Source: an uncultured Pelagibacteraceae bacterium (lineage in GTDB: Bacteria; Pseudomonadota; Alphaproteobacteria; Pelagibacterales; Pelagibacteraceae). Taken from it: a stretch of 38,938 bases of DNA. Numbering within the stretch: position 1 is the stretch's first letter; the number at the start of each line of letters is the position of its first letter. The notes under the pieces are model-generated. The model saw nothing but the letters and a program-made list of their open reading frames with translations, was not told the DNA's origin and did not search any database. The DNA is taken from NCBI GenBank assembly GCA_902572475.1, contig CACGGB010000006.1, positions 1 to 38,938 of the forward strand, written 5' to 3'. Of this stretch, positions 1-9,084 are shown in pieces. The position numbers were made by a program, and so were the translations under genes.

Positions 1-686
1 ATATTTTTAATATTATTGAATTTCTCTTTATTAAATTCTTGATGAGCATAAGAAATAATTTTTTTTCTGATTGATTTCGGATCTTTTAAAAAGCTGAAGT
101 GCCAACCACCGTCTTGAATTAATTGAGGTTGCTTATCAGAAAATATTTTCCAAAAAGGTTTTTTCTTTATTTTTATATTTCTTAACCATTGTGGTGATTT
201 TAAATTCTTTTTTTCACAGATTTTACTCCCTGGCCAATAACCATCAGTAATATTCATTAAGTTAATTTTAGATTGGAAATTTTTTTGTAAAAAGCATGCG
301 TACTTATATTTGGTATTAAATTCTTTAATTTTTTTAGGGTCAGGAATTTCATCAATATCTGAAATTATTATCCAATCTGTAGGCTCAAATTCTTCCAAGC
401 CACGAGATAAGGCATTTCTTTGAAATTGATCTCTAACATGGTTTTCATGCCAATTTTTTTTTTCTGATTTTACATTTATAGGTAAATCTTCAACAACAAT
501 ATAATTAATTTTGTCTTTGAATTTTTGAAATTTACTAATTTTAAAATTAAGGTTTTTCTTGTTGCCACCATGATCTCTAGTAGCTTCGCAAACAACAAAT
601 TTATCAACTATTTCACTTAACGTATTTAATCTTATGTCTAAAATTAAATCTTCGTCAAAGTACATAAAACAGTCAATTATTTTCAT
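1..686 (-). CDS. GT17-like glycosyltransferase (C-terminus beyond window)
   Basis: Reading from the ATG at 686 to the window edge gives 228 codons with no stop, so the 3' end lies outside. The protein opens with MKIIDCFMYFDEDLILDIRL and continues with a VVCEATRDHGG stretch. Further in is an IIISDIDEIPD segment, a DxD-like site that in glycosyltransferases binds the metal and sugar nucleotide. This combination is typical of family GT17 (beta-1,4-N-acetylglucosaminyltransferase-like), found in many bacterial surface-polysaccharide loci. The start lies 5 bp past the stop of the ABC permease, so it is probably the last visible gene of the tsaC-ABC transporter unit. A role in glycan decoration of the envelope, with the exporter moving the product, is inferred from context. 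The acceptor and sugar cannot be read from the sequence. No signal peptide is visible, consistent with a cytoplasmic enzyme. Confidence 0.75.
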   Translation of the reverse strand, partial: MKIIDCFMYFDEDLILDIRLNTLSEIVDKFVVCEATRDHGGNKKNLNFKISKFQKFKDKINYIVVEDLPINVKSEKKNWHENHVRDQFQRNALSRGLEEFEPTDWIIISDIDEIPDPKKIKEFNTKYKYACFLQKNFQSKINLMNITDGYWPGSKICEKKNLKSPQWLRNIKIKKKPFWKIFSDKQPQLIQDGGWHFSFLKDPKSIRKKIISYAHQEFNKEKFNNIKN

Positions 687-691
687 GTTAA

Positions 692-1483
692 TTACTCACC
701 CATATTTATCAGAGTTCCTCGCTTTTTAGCCCCAAAATATGAAAGATAAAAAACCACAACACCCAAACAAAAATATATTAAAGAAATAATTATTGATTTA
801 AATATATTTAAATAATTTACTGTCTCTGTCATAAGGATATTTCTCATCTCCTCAAAAATATGAACTAATGGTAGACCTTTTGCAATTATTTGTAGCGCAA
901 ATGGTAATATTTCAATTGGATAGTAAATACATCCTAGAGGTGCTAAAAAAAATAAGCTTGCCCAGGCAATATTTTCAAAAGACGGACCGTATCTTAACAG
1001 CCCTGAAGTTACTAGTAGCCCTAAAGTTATTCCGAACAAGTATAAAGAAAGTAATAAGAATATAAGAGGCAATCCTAACTTTAAGATAGAAACACCAAAT
1101 AAAGGTACAGAAATTAAAACTGCTGGAACTAACCCAATTAAAGTTCTTAATATGGCTGTTAAAGTGAGAGCAGCAATTATCTCTCTAATTTTTATCGGAG
1201 CGATAAATAAATTTGTAAAATTTCTACTCCATATTTCCTCAAGAAACATCATGTTAAAACTAATGCTTGCTCTAAATAAAAAATCGTAAAGTATTGCTGC
1301 AGTCAATATAACTCCAACAGTATTATTGTAGTATTCTGAATTAAGAGTAAAAAATTTTGAAATAAAACCCCAAAGAAAAATCTGCACCGTTGGCCAATAA
1401 ATTAAGTCTAATACCCTTGGAAATGAGTTCATTATTAAATATAGATGTCTTAAACCAAGAGCATAAATTTTATTAAAATTCAT
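692..1483 (-). CDS. ABC-2 type transporter permease
   Basis: This 263-residue protein is mostly hydrophobic, with about six predicted membrane segments, as usual for ABC-2 family permeases. These export polysaccharides, lipids or drugs and work as dimers with a cytoplasmic ATPase. The loop around EEIWSRNFTNLFIAPI (about residues 82-97) is the cytoplasmic coupling region typical of the family. The start codon overlaps the end of the ATPase gene by 11 bp, indicating translational coupling and a shared complex. The following gene is a GT17-like glycosyltransferase, which suggests a glycan or glycolipid substrate, but this is inference. The substrate is unknown. Confidence 0.85.
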   Translation of the reverse strand: MNFNKIYALGLRHLYLIMNSFPRVLDLIYWPTVQIFLWGFISKFFTLNSEYYNNTVGVILTAAILYDFLFRASISFNMMFLEEIWSRNFTNLFIAPIKIREIIAALTLTAILRTLIGLVPAVLISVPLFGVSILKLGLPLIFLLLSLYLFGITLGLLVTSGLLRYGPSFENIAWASLFFLAPLGCIYYPIEILPFALQIIAKGLPLVHIFEEMRNILMTETVNYLNIFKSIIISLIYFCLGVVVFYLSYFGAKKRGTLINMGE

Positions 1484-2204
1484 CTTTACTCCTTGCTAAT
1501 TTTAAAAATGTTTCTTCCAAATTATTTCTTCCGTGTTTTTTTATTAATTCTTCGCAAGTTCCATTATCAATTATTTTTCCTTTTTTCATCATTATTATAC
1601 TGTCACAAAGCCTTTCTACTTCTCCCATATTGTGGGAAGCCAATAATATTGTCACTTTATTTTTTGACTTATAATCTTGTATATAACTTCTAATAAAATC
1701 TCCAATATCAGGATCTAAACTTGCTGTAGGCTCATCTAAAAGTAAGATTTCTGGTTTATTAATGAGAGATTTTGCTAAAGAAACTCGATTTTTTTGTCCT
1801 GAAGATAACTCACCAGTTTTTTTATTAAAAAAATTTTTAATATCTAAATCATTTGAAATTTCATTTATTCTAAAACTTAAATTTTCTACACCATACAATC
1901 TTCCATAAATCTCAAGATTTTGTTTTACTGTTAGTTTTTTTGGCAGCTCTACATATGGAGATGCGAAATTAAATCTTCTCAAAATTTCATCTCTTTTGAA
2001 TTCATTTATATTTTTATTCTCTATTAAAATTTTACCCTCTGAAGGGCTAACTAGGCCCAATATCATACCAATCGTGGTTGTTTTTCCACATCCATTTGGT
2101 CCTAGTAATCCCAATGTTTTATTTTTATTTACCTCAAAACTAATCTTGTTAACAGCCAGCGAAGTATTATAAAACTTTGAAAGTTCTTGGATCTCAATAA
2201 ACAT
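1473..2204 (-). CDS. ABC transporter ATP-binding protein (ABC-2 exporter)
   Basis: The 243-residue nucleotide-binding subunit has every catalytic motif. Walker A is GPNGCGKTT at residues 35-43, the signature is LSSGQ at 133-137, Walker B is ILLLDE at 153-158 and the switch histidine is H191 (ASHNM). It hydrolyses ATP to power the permease encoded immediately downstream, with an 11 bp overlap. Its ATG overlaps the tsaC stop by one base (TAATG). The sequence resembles the CcmA/NatA/DrrA-like exporter ATPases. The cargo is not identifiable. A single ATPase with a single ABC-2 permease implies a homodimeric permease. Confidence 0.92.
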   Translation of the reverse strand: MFIEIQELSKFYNTSLAVNKISFEVNKNKTLGLLGPNGCGKTTTIGMILGLVSPSEGKILIENKNINEFKRDEILRRFNFASPYVELPKKLTVKQNLEIYGRLYGVENLSFRINEISNDLDIKNFFNKKTGELSSGQKNRVSLAKSLINKPEILLLDEPTASLDPDIGDFIRSYIQDYKSKNKVTILLASHNMGEVERLCDSIIMMKKGKIIDNGTCEELIKKHGRNNLEETFLKLARSKDEF

Positions 2205-3151
2205 TATTTTGATGCCCTTGTTAAACGATCATTAATAGCAATACCAGGCCCAAAATTAGGAATTTTTGCAACAAAAATTTTTTTATAACCTTGCTCCTTT
2301 ATTTTTCTCATAGTTTTATATAAATTCGAAGCTGCTTCTTTTAAGTCAGACTTCTTACTTAAATTAAAATAATTTCTCTTTTTAATATGTTTTTTTCCAA
2401 AAAAAATATATGCGTGATTATTACTTCTTGGTTTTCCTCCAATTACAACAGGTATCCCAGGAGAATAATGTTTTTTCAACATACCTGGGGATCTAATTTT
2501 AGTTTTTTTTACAGATAATTCTATTTTTAGAAATTTCTTAATATCATTGTAGCTTATAATACCTGGTCTTAAAATCCTTGGCTTTTCAGTAAGATCTACA
2601 ACAGTAGACTCGATCCCAACCTTAGATTTTCCTCCATTAATTATGATATTTAGTTTGTTTTTAAATTCTTTATAAACATCATTAGCATTTATTGGGCTTA
2701 AGTAAGAAGAACGATTTGCACTTGGCATTGCTAAAGGAAAGTCAATAAGTTTGAGAAGTTTTCTAACAACCTTGTGTTTAGGAAATCTTATTGCCACAGT
2801 ATTAAGCTTAGCAGTAGCTAATGAGTCAATTCTTGTTTTTTTATTTTTCTTTAATACAAATGTTAATGGACCAGGACAAAATTTTTTATAAAGTTTTAAA
2901 AAATTATTATTTAAAATCACATCTTTTTGAGCATTTTTAATACTATAATAGTGAATTATTAAAGGATTGTTGTTTGGTCTTTTTTTTAACTTAAAAATCT
3001 TTTTAATTGCTCTTTTTGAGTACGCATTACCACCTAGGCCATAAACTGTTTCAGTAGGCAAACCAGCAATATTTCCCTGTTTGAGATAATTCACAGTTTT
3101 TTTAAGGATCTTTTTGTTAAAAGAATATATATTTGAATAGATGTTTTTCAT
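2204..3151 (-). CDS. tsaC: Threonylcarbamoyl-AMP synthase (Sua5/YrdC/TsaC)
   Basis: It makes L-threonylcarbamoyl-AMP from threonine, bicarbonate and ATP, the first step of t6A37 modification of ANN-decoding tRNAs. The YrdC core begins with GLPTETVYGLGG (residues 30-41), followed by a basic KKRPNNNPL stretch and a MPSANRSS segment, all typical of the nucleotide-binding cavity. At 315 residues it is the long Sua5 form with a C-terminal Sua5 domain (roughly residues 210-315) rather than the short E. coli-like form. It heads the minus-strand unit tsaC-ATPase-permease-GT17. Its start is only 21 bp from the divergent xseB start. The N-terminus is unusually lysine-rich, in keeping with the AT-rich genome. 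Confidence 0.92.
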   Translation of the reverse strand: MKNIYSNIYSFNKKILKKTVNYLKQGNIAGLPTETVYGLGGNAYSKRAIKKIFKLKKRPNNNPLIIHYYSIKNAQKDVILNNNFLKLYKKFCPGPLTFVLKKNKKTRIDSLATAKLNTVAIRFPKHKVVRKLLKLIDFPLAMPSANRSSYLSPINANDVYKEFKNKLNIIINGGKSKVGIESTVVDLTEKPRILRPGIISYNDIKKFLKIELSVKKTKIRSPGMLKKHYSPGIPVVIGGKPRSNNHAYIFFGKKHIKKRNYFNLSKKSDLKEAASNLYKTMRKIKEQGYKKIFVAKIPNFGPGIAINDRLTRASK

Positions 3152-3162
3152 AATGTAATTAT

Positions 3163-3170
3163 TATAAAAT
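3163..3170 (+). promoter_or_regulatory. Possible -10 element of a leaderless xseB promoter
   Basis: TATAAAAT lies within the 21 bp that separate the divergent tsaC and xseB start codons, ending two bases before the xseB ATG. If it is the -10 box, transcription would begin at or just after the start codon. I see no good -35 at normal spacing, so this is tentative. Confidence 0.3.
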
Positions 3171-3172
3171 TT

Positions 3173-3379
3173 ATGAAAATCAAAAATATTCCAGCTGATA
3201 TCAAAAGTAAATCATTAAAAGAGGCTAAGGACGAAATTGACCAAATACTTATTAAACTTGAAAGTAAAAATTTGGATTTAAATAGTATTGAGACCGAATA
3301 TAATAGATTAATTAGTTTGAACAAACATATAGAGAGTATTTTTAAAGAAAGAGCAAAAAAAATATCAGGAATTGAATAA
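3173..3379 (+). CDS. xseB: Exodeoxyribonuclease VII small subunit
   Basis: This is a 68-residue helical protein with the family pattern: SLKEAKDEIDQILIKLES, then a heptad-like helix carrying LNSIETEYNRL. Several XseB chains bind one XseA catalytic subunit to form exonuclease VII, which degrades single-stranded DNA. XseA is not in the window. The gene sits ahead of ispA and dxs, as in E. coli and many alphaproteobacteria, and this synteny strengthens the call for such a small protein. No Shine-Dalgarno sequence precedes the ATG, and TATAAAAT lies only a few bases upstream, so the mRNA may be leaderless. Confidence 0.85.
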   Translation: MKIKNIPADIKSKSLKEAKDEIDQILIKLESKNLDLNSIETEYNRLISLNKHIESIFKERAKKISGIE

Positions 3380-3387
3380 TCAAATCG

Positions 3388-4263
3388 ATGGTTGAAAAAA
3401 AATTAAAAAAAAATGCAAAAAAAATTGATAAGTTTTTAATTAATTTTTTAAATAAACAAAAAAAGTCCTCTCTTGTTTCACCGATGAAGTATGGTGTAAT
3501 TTCGGGGGGAAAAAAAATAAGATCTACAATAATTTTTGACTCCGGTAAAATATTTAATTTGAAGGAAAAAAAACTTATAAGTATTTGTGCAGCTGTAGAA
3601 TGCATTCATTCTTATTCTCTAATTCATGATGATCTTCCATGTATGGACAATGACGCGTTAAGAAGAGGTAAGCCATCTACACACAAAAAATTTGGAGAAG
3701 CTACAGCAGTTTTGGCAGGAAATTCTTTATTGACGTTAGCATTTGAAATAATTTCAGATGAGAAAAATTTATTATTACCCTATCAAAAAAATAAAATTAT
3801 AAAATTGTTAGCTAATTGTTCAGGACATACTGGTATAGCAGGAGGACAAGAGCTGGATCTAAAATTTGAAAACAAAAAAAAAACATTAAAGCAAATTATA
3901 GAAATGCAAACAAATAAAACTGGGAAATTATTTAATTTTTGTTTACAAGCATCAGCTTTAATCGCAAAAAAAAATAATAAAGAGCAATTGACTTTTGGAA
4001 AATTAGGTGAAGAAATAGGTTTATTGTTTCAACTAACAGATGACTTTTTAGATTTAAAGGGATCTAAAAAACTTGCAGGTAAGCCAACAAAAAAAGATAA
4101 GAAAAAAGGTAAATCAACTTTAATAAATCTAATGGGTTATGAAAAGGCATCTAATTACACTGATAAATTAAAGAAAAAGATATTGCTTAATCTAAAAAAA
4201 CATGGAAAAAATGCTAAAGGTTTAACTGAAACTGTTGAATTTATATTAAATAGAAATTTTTGA
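3388..4263 (+). CDS. ispA: Farnesyl diphosphate synthase (short-chain polyprenyl synthase)
   Basis: It condenses IPP with DMAPP and GPP to farnesyl diphosphate (possibly geranylgeranyl diphosphate). The 291-residue protein has the first aspartate-rich motif DDLPCMDND at residues 81-89, followed by [13 protein letters not shown], and the second motif DDFLD at 218-222. The residues before the first motif (HSYSLIHDD) match bacterial FPP synthases. xseB lies 8 bp upstream and dxs starts on the last base of its stop codon (TGATG). The product feeds quinone and undecaprenyl synthesis, and in a proteorhodopsin-bearing cell also the carotenoid/retinal branch. No crt or blh genes are in this window. 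Product chain length is inferred only. Confidence 0.9.
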   Translation: MVEKKLKKNAKKIDKFLINFLNKQKKSSLVSPMKYGVISGGKKIRSTIIFDSGKIFNLKEKKLISICAAVECIHSYSLIHDDLPCMDNDALRRGKPSTHKKFGEATAVLAGNSLLTLAFEIISDEKNLLLPYQKNKIIKLLANCSGHTGIAGGQELDLKFENKKKTLKQIIEMQTNKTGKLFNFCLQASALIAKKNNKEQLTFGKLGEEIGLLFQLTDDFLDLKGSKKLAGKPTKKDKKKGKSTLINLMGYEKASNYTDKLKKKILLNLKKHGKNAKGLTETVEFILNRNF

Positions 4264-6182
4264 TGACCAAACTTATAAAGCAAATTAATTTTCCATCTGA
4301 TTTAAGAAAATTTAAAAGAGAAAATCTTAAACAAATTTCAGATGAGTTAAGAGAGGAGTTAATTGAGGTGGTCTCAGAGACTGGCGGTCATTTGGGAGCA
4401 GGATTAGGAGTTGTAGAATTAACTATTGCACTTCATTATGTATTTGATACCCCAAAAGATAAATTAGTCTGGGATGTAAGCCATCAATGTTACCCTCATA
4501 AAATAATTACCGGTAGGAGAGACAGAATTAAAACTTTGAGGAAGGGCGGAGGTTTATCCGGATTTACAAAAAGGACTGAGAGCGAATATGATCCTTTTGG
4601 AGCAGCACATAGTTCTACCTCAATTTCTTCAACTTTAGGCATGTCTGTTGCTAAAAAATTATCTAACAATAAAAATAATGTTATTGCTGTGATTGGTGAT
4701 GGAGCAATGAGTGCTGGAATGGCATATGAAGCAATGAATAATGCAGGAGCATTAAAATCAAACTTAATTGTTGTATTGAACGATAATGATATGTCGATTG
4801 CAAGACCTGTGGGGGCTATGAGCAAATATTTAGCTAACCTATTATCTGGAAAATTATATTTTAGCTTTAGAGAGACAATAAAGATGGTAATTTCGGCTTT
4901 TTCAAAAAGATTCAGTCAAAAAGCTGGAAAGGCTGAGGATATGTTGAGAAACATTGTTACTGGTGGGACGCTATTTAGTGAATTAGGTTTTTATTACGTA
5001 GGACCAATTGATGGCCATGATGTTGAAAATTTAGTGCAAATATTTGAAAATGTTAAGAATTCTAATCATCAAGGACCTGTTCTGATACATGTTAGGACCC
5101 AAAAAGGAAAAGGCTATAAACCTGCAGAAGACTCAGGAGATAAGTATCATGGAGTGTCAAAATTTAATGTATCTACTGGAGAACAATCAAAATCTAAATC
5201 TGACACTCCTTCTTATACAAAAGTCTTTGCAGAAACTTTGATTAAACACGCTGAACAAGATACAAAAATCGTAGGGATAACAGGTGCAATGCCATCAGGT
5301 ACTGGTCTTAACCTTTTTGAAAAAAGATTTCCTGAGAGAGCTTTCGATGTTGGAATAGCAGAGCAACATGCTGTTACATTTGCTGCCGGATTAGCTACCG
5401 AAGGGTATAAACCATACGCTGCGATTTATTCAACTTTTTTACAAAGAGCATACGATCAAGTAGTACACGATGTAGCTTTACAATCGCTACCTGTGAGATT
5501 TGCAATTGATAGAGCTGGGTTAGTTGGAGCTGATGGGCCAACGCACGCAGGTTCTTTTGATATTACTTACCTATCTACTTTGCCAAATTTTGTTGTAATG
5601 GCCGCAAGCGATGAGGCAGAACTAGTAAAAATGATTAATACTTCTGTTGAAATAAATGATAGACCATCAGCTTTTAGATATCCAAGAGGTAATGGTGTTG
5701 GTGTTGAATTGCCGTCTATCAAAGAGGTTTTAGAAATTGGAAAAGCAAGAATTATAAAAGAGGGAAAAAAGGTAGCTTTGCTAAATTTTGGAACAAGACT
5801 TGAGGAGTGTAAAAAAGCATCAGATAAGCTTTCTTCAAAAGGTTTAGAGTGCACGATCATCGATGCTAGATTTGCAAAACCTTTGGACGAAAGATTAATA
5901 ATGGAATTAGCTACAAACCATGAAGTATTAATTACAATTGAAGAAGGTTCAATAGGAGGCTTTGGTTCACATGTAATGCAATTATTGTCTGAAAGAGGAG
6001 TTTTTGATACTGGCTTAAAATTTAGATCAATGATTTTACCAGATATTTTTATTGATCAAGATACACCAGAAAAAATGTATCAAACGGCAGGTTTGGATAG
6101 TATAGCGATTGTTAATAAAGTCGAAGAAACTTTAAATTCAAATGTAATTCTAGCAAAAAATAAAAATAAGCTTACAAATTAA
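4263..6182 (+). CDS. dxs: 1-deoxy-D-xylulose-5-phosphate synthase
   Basis: It is the first enzyme of the MEP isoprenoid pathway, joining pyruvate and glyceraldehyde 3-phosphate using thiamine diphosphate. The thiamine diphosphate site is visible as GDGAMSAG (about 145-152) and NDND (173-176). The transketolase pyrimidine domain carries [11 protein letters not shown], and [15 protein letters not shown] follows. I chose the ATG at 4263 (639 residues), which overlaps the ispA stop as TGATG, over the TTG one codon earlier. The 3' end overlaps convergent aroC by four bases: the TTAA at 6179-6182 supplies stop codons to both genes. Full family length with no damage seen. Confidence 0.97.
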   Translation: MTKLIKQINFPSDLRKFKRENLKQISDELREELIEVVSETGGHLGAGLGVVELTIALHYVFDTPKDKLVWDVSHQCYPHKIITGRRDRIKTLRKGGGLSGFTKRTESEYDPFGAAHSSTSISSTLGMSVAKKLSNNKNNVIAVIGDGAMSAGMAYEAMNNAGALKSNLIVVLNDNDMSIARPVGAMSKYLANLLSGKLYFSFRETIKMVISAFSKRFSQKAGKAEDMLRNIVTGGTLFSELGFYYVGPIDGHDVENLVQIFENVKNSNHQGPVLIHVRTQKGKGYKPAEDSGDKYHGVSKFNVSTGEQSKSKSDTPSYTKVFAETLIKHAEQDTKIVGITGAMPSGTGLNLFEKRFPERAFDVGIAEQHAVTFAAGLATEGYKPYAAIYSTFLQRAYDQVVHDVALQSLPVRFAIDRAGLVGADGPTHAGSFDITYLSTLPNFVVMAASDEAELVKMINTSVEINDRPSAFRYPRGNGVGVELPSIKEVLEIGKARIIKEGKKVALLNFGTRLEECKKASDKLSSKGLECTIIDARFAKPLDERLIMELATNHEVLITIEEGSIGGFGSHVMQLLSERGVFDTGLKFRSMILPDIFIDQDTPEKMYQTAGLDSIAIVNKVEETLNSNVILAKNKNKLTN

Positions 6183-7261
6183 CCGCACTGCGCTTTATTC
6201 ATTAGATAGTGATCTAACAAAACACAATTAATCATAGCTTCACCTATAGGGACGGCCCTTATACCTACACAAGGATCATGTCTTCCTTTGACAGAAATTT
6301 TTGTATTCGCCCCTTTTTTGTCTATTGTATTCCTACTTGTTAAAATTGAGGATGTCGGTTTTACTGCAAATGATGCAACAATATTTTGACCAGAAGAAAT
6401 ACCTCCTAAAATTCCTCCTGCTTGGTTTGATTTAAATTTTATTTTTCCAGATCCTTTGCTCATTTCATCAGAATTTTCTTCACCACTTAAAAAGGCAGCA
6501 TTCATTCCAGCCCCAATATTTACTCCTTTGACCGCATTTATACTCATTAAAGCTGCAGCTATGTCAGTATCTAATTTAGAATATATTGGAGCTCCCAAGC
6601 CAACTGGGACTCCAGTTGCTCTTAATTCAATTATAGCTCCACACGATGAACCGGATTTTCTTACAGCTAAAAGATACTTTTCCCACAACTTTACAGATTT
6701 TTTATCTGGGCAGAAAAAAGGATTTTTTCTAATTTCGCTGTCTCTCCAATTTGATTTATCGCAAGACATCAAACCTAGTTGGGTAACTGCTCCAATAACG
6801 TTATATTTTTTACCAATCATTTTTTTTAAAACAACTTTGGCGACTGCACCTGCTGCTACTCTGCTTGCAGTTTCCCTGGCAGATTGCCTTCCTCCACCTC
6901 TATAATCTCTAATCCCATATTTTTTATAATAAGTATAATCTGCATGACCAGGTCTAAATTTATTTTTAATTGTTTCATAATCCCTAGATCTTTTGTCCTC
7001 ATTATGAATAATTATTGAAATCGGTGTTCCAGTTGTTTTGCCTTCAAAAACTCCTGATAAAATTAAAGCTTTATCAGATTCTTTTCTCTGAGTAGTAAAT
7101 TTTGATTGACCAGGCCTTCTTCTATCCATATCTTTTTGGATATCCTGTTCAGACAACGGTATATTTGGAGGGCAACCATCAATAACACAGCCAATTGACG
7201 GTCCATGAGACTCTCCCCATGTAGTGAATCGAAAAAATTTTCCAAAAGTATTAAAAGACAT
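6179..7261 (-). CDS. aroC: Chorismate synthase
   Basis: It converts 5-enolpyruvylshikimate 3-phosphate to chorismate, the last shared step of aromatic amino acid and folate synthesis, using reduced FMN. The 360-residue protein shows the family's N-terminal signature GESHG (residues 16-20), the RRRPGQSKF segment and the [18 protein letters not shown] signature. The C-terminal [17 protein letters not shown] block is also present. It overlaps dxs tail to tail by four bases and is divergent from pdxH with 34 bp between start codons. Confidence 0.97.
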   Translation of the reverse strand: MSFNTFGKFFRFTTWGESHGPSIGCVIDGCPPNIPLSEQDIQKDMDRRRPGQSKFTTQRKESDKALILSGVFEGKTTGTPISIIIHNEDKRSRDYETIKNKFRPGHADYTYYKKYGIRDYRGGGRQSARETASRVAAGAVAKVVLKKMIGKKYNVIGAVTQLGLMSCDKSNWRDSEIRKNPFFCPDKKSVKLWEKYLLAVRKSGSSCGAIIELRATGVPVGLGAPIYSKLDTDIAAALMSINAVKGVNIGAGMNAAFLSGEENSDEMSKGSGKIKFKSNQAGGILGGISSGQNIVASFAVKPTSSILTSRNTIDKKGANTKISVKGRHDPCVGIRAVPIGEAMINCVLLDHYLMNKAQCG

Positions 7262-7295
7262 AGATAATTAATGTATAAATTATTTTAGAGAAATT

Positions 7296-7928
7296 ATGAA
7301 TCAAAAAAATGGCAAAAATTCACTAGGTTTAGATATTATCTTTGAAGATGTAGATAATCCTATAGAATTGTTCAAAAAATGGTTTTCAAAGGCAGAGGAG
7401 AGTGAAATTAATGATCCGAACGCTGTTGCTGTAGCAACCTCAAATAAACATAATCAGCCTAACGTTAGAATGGTTCTTCTTAAAGGTTTAAGTGACAAAG
7501 GATTTGTTTTTTATACCAATTTTAATAGTAAAAAAGGAAATGAACTTAAAGAAAATCAAAAAGCCTCAATGTGCTTTCATTGGAAAAGTTTAAGACGACA
7601 AGTGAGAGCTATTGGAAAAGTAGAGGAAGTTTCAGCTAAAGAGGCAGATGATTATTTCAACTCGCGACCATATAAAAATCGAATTGGTGCGTGGGCCTCG
7701 TCACAATCAGCAATTTTAGATCAAAGAGAAACATTTAATAATAAAATAAAACAATTTGAAAAAAAATTTCCTGATCAAAAAAATGTACCAAGACCTCCAC
7801 ACTGGTCTGGATGGAGATTATTACCTGAAGAAATAGAATTTTGGTTAGATGGTGAAGGCAGAATACACGAGAGATTAAACTATAGAAAAAAAAATGGAAG
7901 TTGGGAGAAAGAGCTTCTTTATCCTTAA
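7296..7928 (+). CDS. pdxH: Pyridoxamine/pyridoxine 5'-phosphate oxidase
   Basis: It oxidises pyridoxine or pyridoxamine 5'-phosphate to pyridoxal 5'-phosphate with FMN and oxygen. The 210 residues match the usual family length. RMVLLKG, FVFYTNFNSKKG and MCFHWKSLRRQVR line the FMN site, and the C-terminal signature runs from WSGWRLLPEEIEFW through RIHERL to the terminal ELLYP. A TATAAAT at 7274-7280 in the 34 bp between it and aroC may be its -10 box. The gene ends in a TTAA (7925-7928) that also holds the stop of the convergent polyprenyl synthase. Confidence 0.95.
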   Translation: MNQKNGKNSLGLDIIFEDVDNPIELFKKWFSKAEESEINDPNAVAVATSNKHNQPNVRMVLLKGLSDKGFVFYTNFNSKKGNELKENQKASMCFHWKSLRRQVRAIGKVEEVSAKEADDYFNSRPYKNRIGAWASSQSAILDQRETFNNKIKQFEKKFPDQKNVPRPPHWSGWRLLPEEIEFWLDGEGRIHERLNYRKKNGSWEKELLYP

Positions 7929-8938
7929 AAAGATCTGTTGAGACTAAAGCTAGTTAAATTTTGTAAGATTTTTTTATCATCATTATCAGGAAAAATCGCT
8001 AATGCGTCATAAGAAACGTTTACGAAATATTCTGCTTTTTTAAATGTAGCTTCGACGGCTTTATATTTATTTATAAGAGACAAAGTATTACTAAAATCTT
8101 GTTCAGTTCTTTTTTCTTTTTTCATAATGTCATTTAGAAAATTTTTTTCTTCTTTATTTCCTTTTTGAAAAATAATAATCATAGGAAGAGTAACTTTTCC
8201 TTCAAAAAAATCCTTACCAATTTCTTTACCAAATAATTTTTCTTTTGCATAAAAGTCAAGGGCGTCGTCTGCAATTTGAAAAGCCAAGCCTAAGTTTCTA
8301 CCATATGACTCTAAAGCCTTTTTTTCTTTTTCATTACTTCCTGATAAACAAGCTCCTGTTTTAGTAGCAGCAGAAAAAAGCGAAGCTGTTTTTAAGTTTA
8401 TAATATCTATATATGTTTCCTCTAGTAGGTCCGCTTCCCCTTTATGTTGAAGCTGCAGAACTTCACCCTGAGCAATTTTTGAGGATGTAGAGGACAACAA
8501 TTTTAAAACTTCTAAATCACCGTCTTCAACCATCATCTCAAAACATCTACTTAGCAAATAATCACCTACCAGAATAGATGATTGATTACCCCAAATAGAA
8601 TTTGTAGTTTTTACACCTCTCCTTAGTTCACTTTCATCAATCACGTCATCATGTAAAAGAGTTGCAGAATGTATTAATTCAACACAAGCCGCTAAATTTA
8701 TATCTCTTTTATCTTCTTTGTATCCAGTTAATTTTGCAGATTCTAAAGTAAGGAGTGCTCTTAATCTTTTGCCGCCTGATCTTAAATGATGATTGCTCAT
8801 TTTCTGAATTAGATTTACTTCACTTTTTAATTTTTCTTGGATAAGATTTTCAACTTTTTGCAGTTTATCACCAAGAAGGTTTTTAAGCTCAAGGTAAGCA
8901 GAATTTGCTGATTTTTTAAGAGGTACAACTGATCCCAT
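7925..8938 (-). CDS. ispB: Long-chain polyprenyl (octaprenyl/decaprenyl) diphosphate synthase
   Basis: It elongates farnesyl diphosphate with IPP to the ubiquinone side chain. The first aspartate-rich motif is DDVID (residues 97-101) followed by ESELRRG, and the second is DDALD (224-228). The small residue five positions before the first motif (A in HSATLLHDD) is typical of enzymes making long chains, unlike the S/Y of the short-chain enzyme at 3388. I chose the ATG at 8938 (337 residues, MGSVVPLKK) over the TTG two codons upstream. Final chain length (C40 or C50) cannot be read. It is the second polyprenyl synthase in the window and overlaps pdxH by four bases. Confidence 0.9.
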   Translation of the reverse strand: MGSVVPLKKSANSAYLELKNLLGDKLQKVENLIQEKLKSEVNLIQKMSNHHLRSGGKRLRALLTLESAKLTGYKEDKRDINLAACVELIHSATLLHDDVIDESELRRGVKTTNSIWGNQSSILVGDYLLSRCFEMMVEDGDLEVLKLLSSTSSKIAQGEVLQLQHKGEADLLEETYIDIINLKTASLFSAATKTGACLSGSNEKEKKALESYGRNLGLAFQIADDALDFYAKEKLFGKEIGKDFFEGKVTLPMIIIFQKGNKEEKNFLNDIMKKEKRTEQDFSNTLSLINKYKAVEATFKKAEYFVNVSYDALAIFPDNDDKKILQNLTSFSLNRSF

Positions 8939-9084
8939 AAGCAATATTTATATTTGTTTTTAGCTAATAATAAATTTTTAAATGATCCCGTGGTGACGCA
9001 CCCATAATTCAACTATAAGTAGCGTAATTATTAATTAATTTTTAATTTTTTACTGCTATAAGAATATAATTAATCATCAAAAAT

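Noticed and set aside
868-1065. 65-codon plus-strand frame inside the ABC permease
   Set aside because: It is antisense to a well-supported membrane protein and looks like a mirror of that composition.
6456-6905. 149-codon plus-strand frame inside aroC
   Set aside because: Long only because aroC has few stops in the opposite frame; aroC motifs are unambiguous.
8827-9012. 61-codon minus-strand frame from a TTG, overlapping the polyprenyl synthase start
   Set aside because: Most of it lies in another frame of a clear enzyme gene, it starts at TTG without a ribosome binding site, and the peptide has no recognisable pattern.
8939-9084. Possible RNA element in the ispB-peptidase gap (GGTG-ACG-CACC at about 8992-9002)
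   Set aside because: Only a four-base stem in AT-rich sequence; nothing resembling a known riboswitch or terminator.
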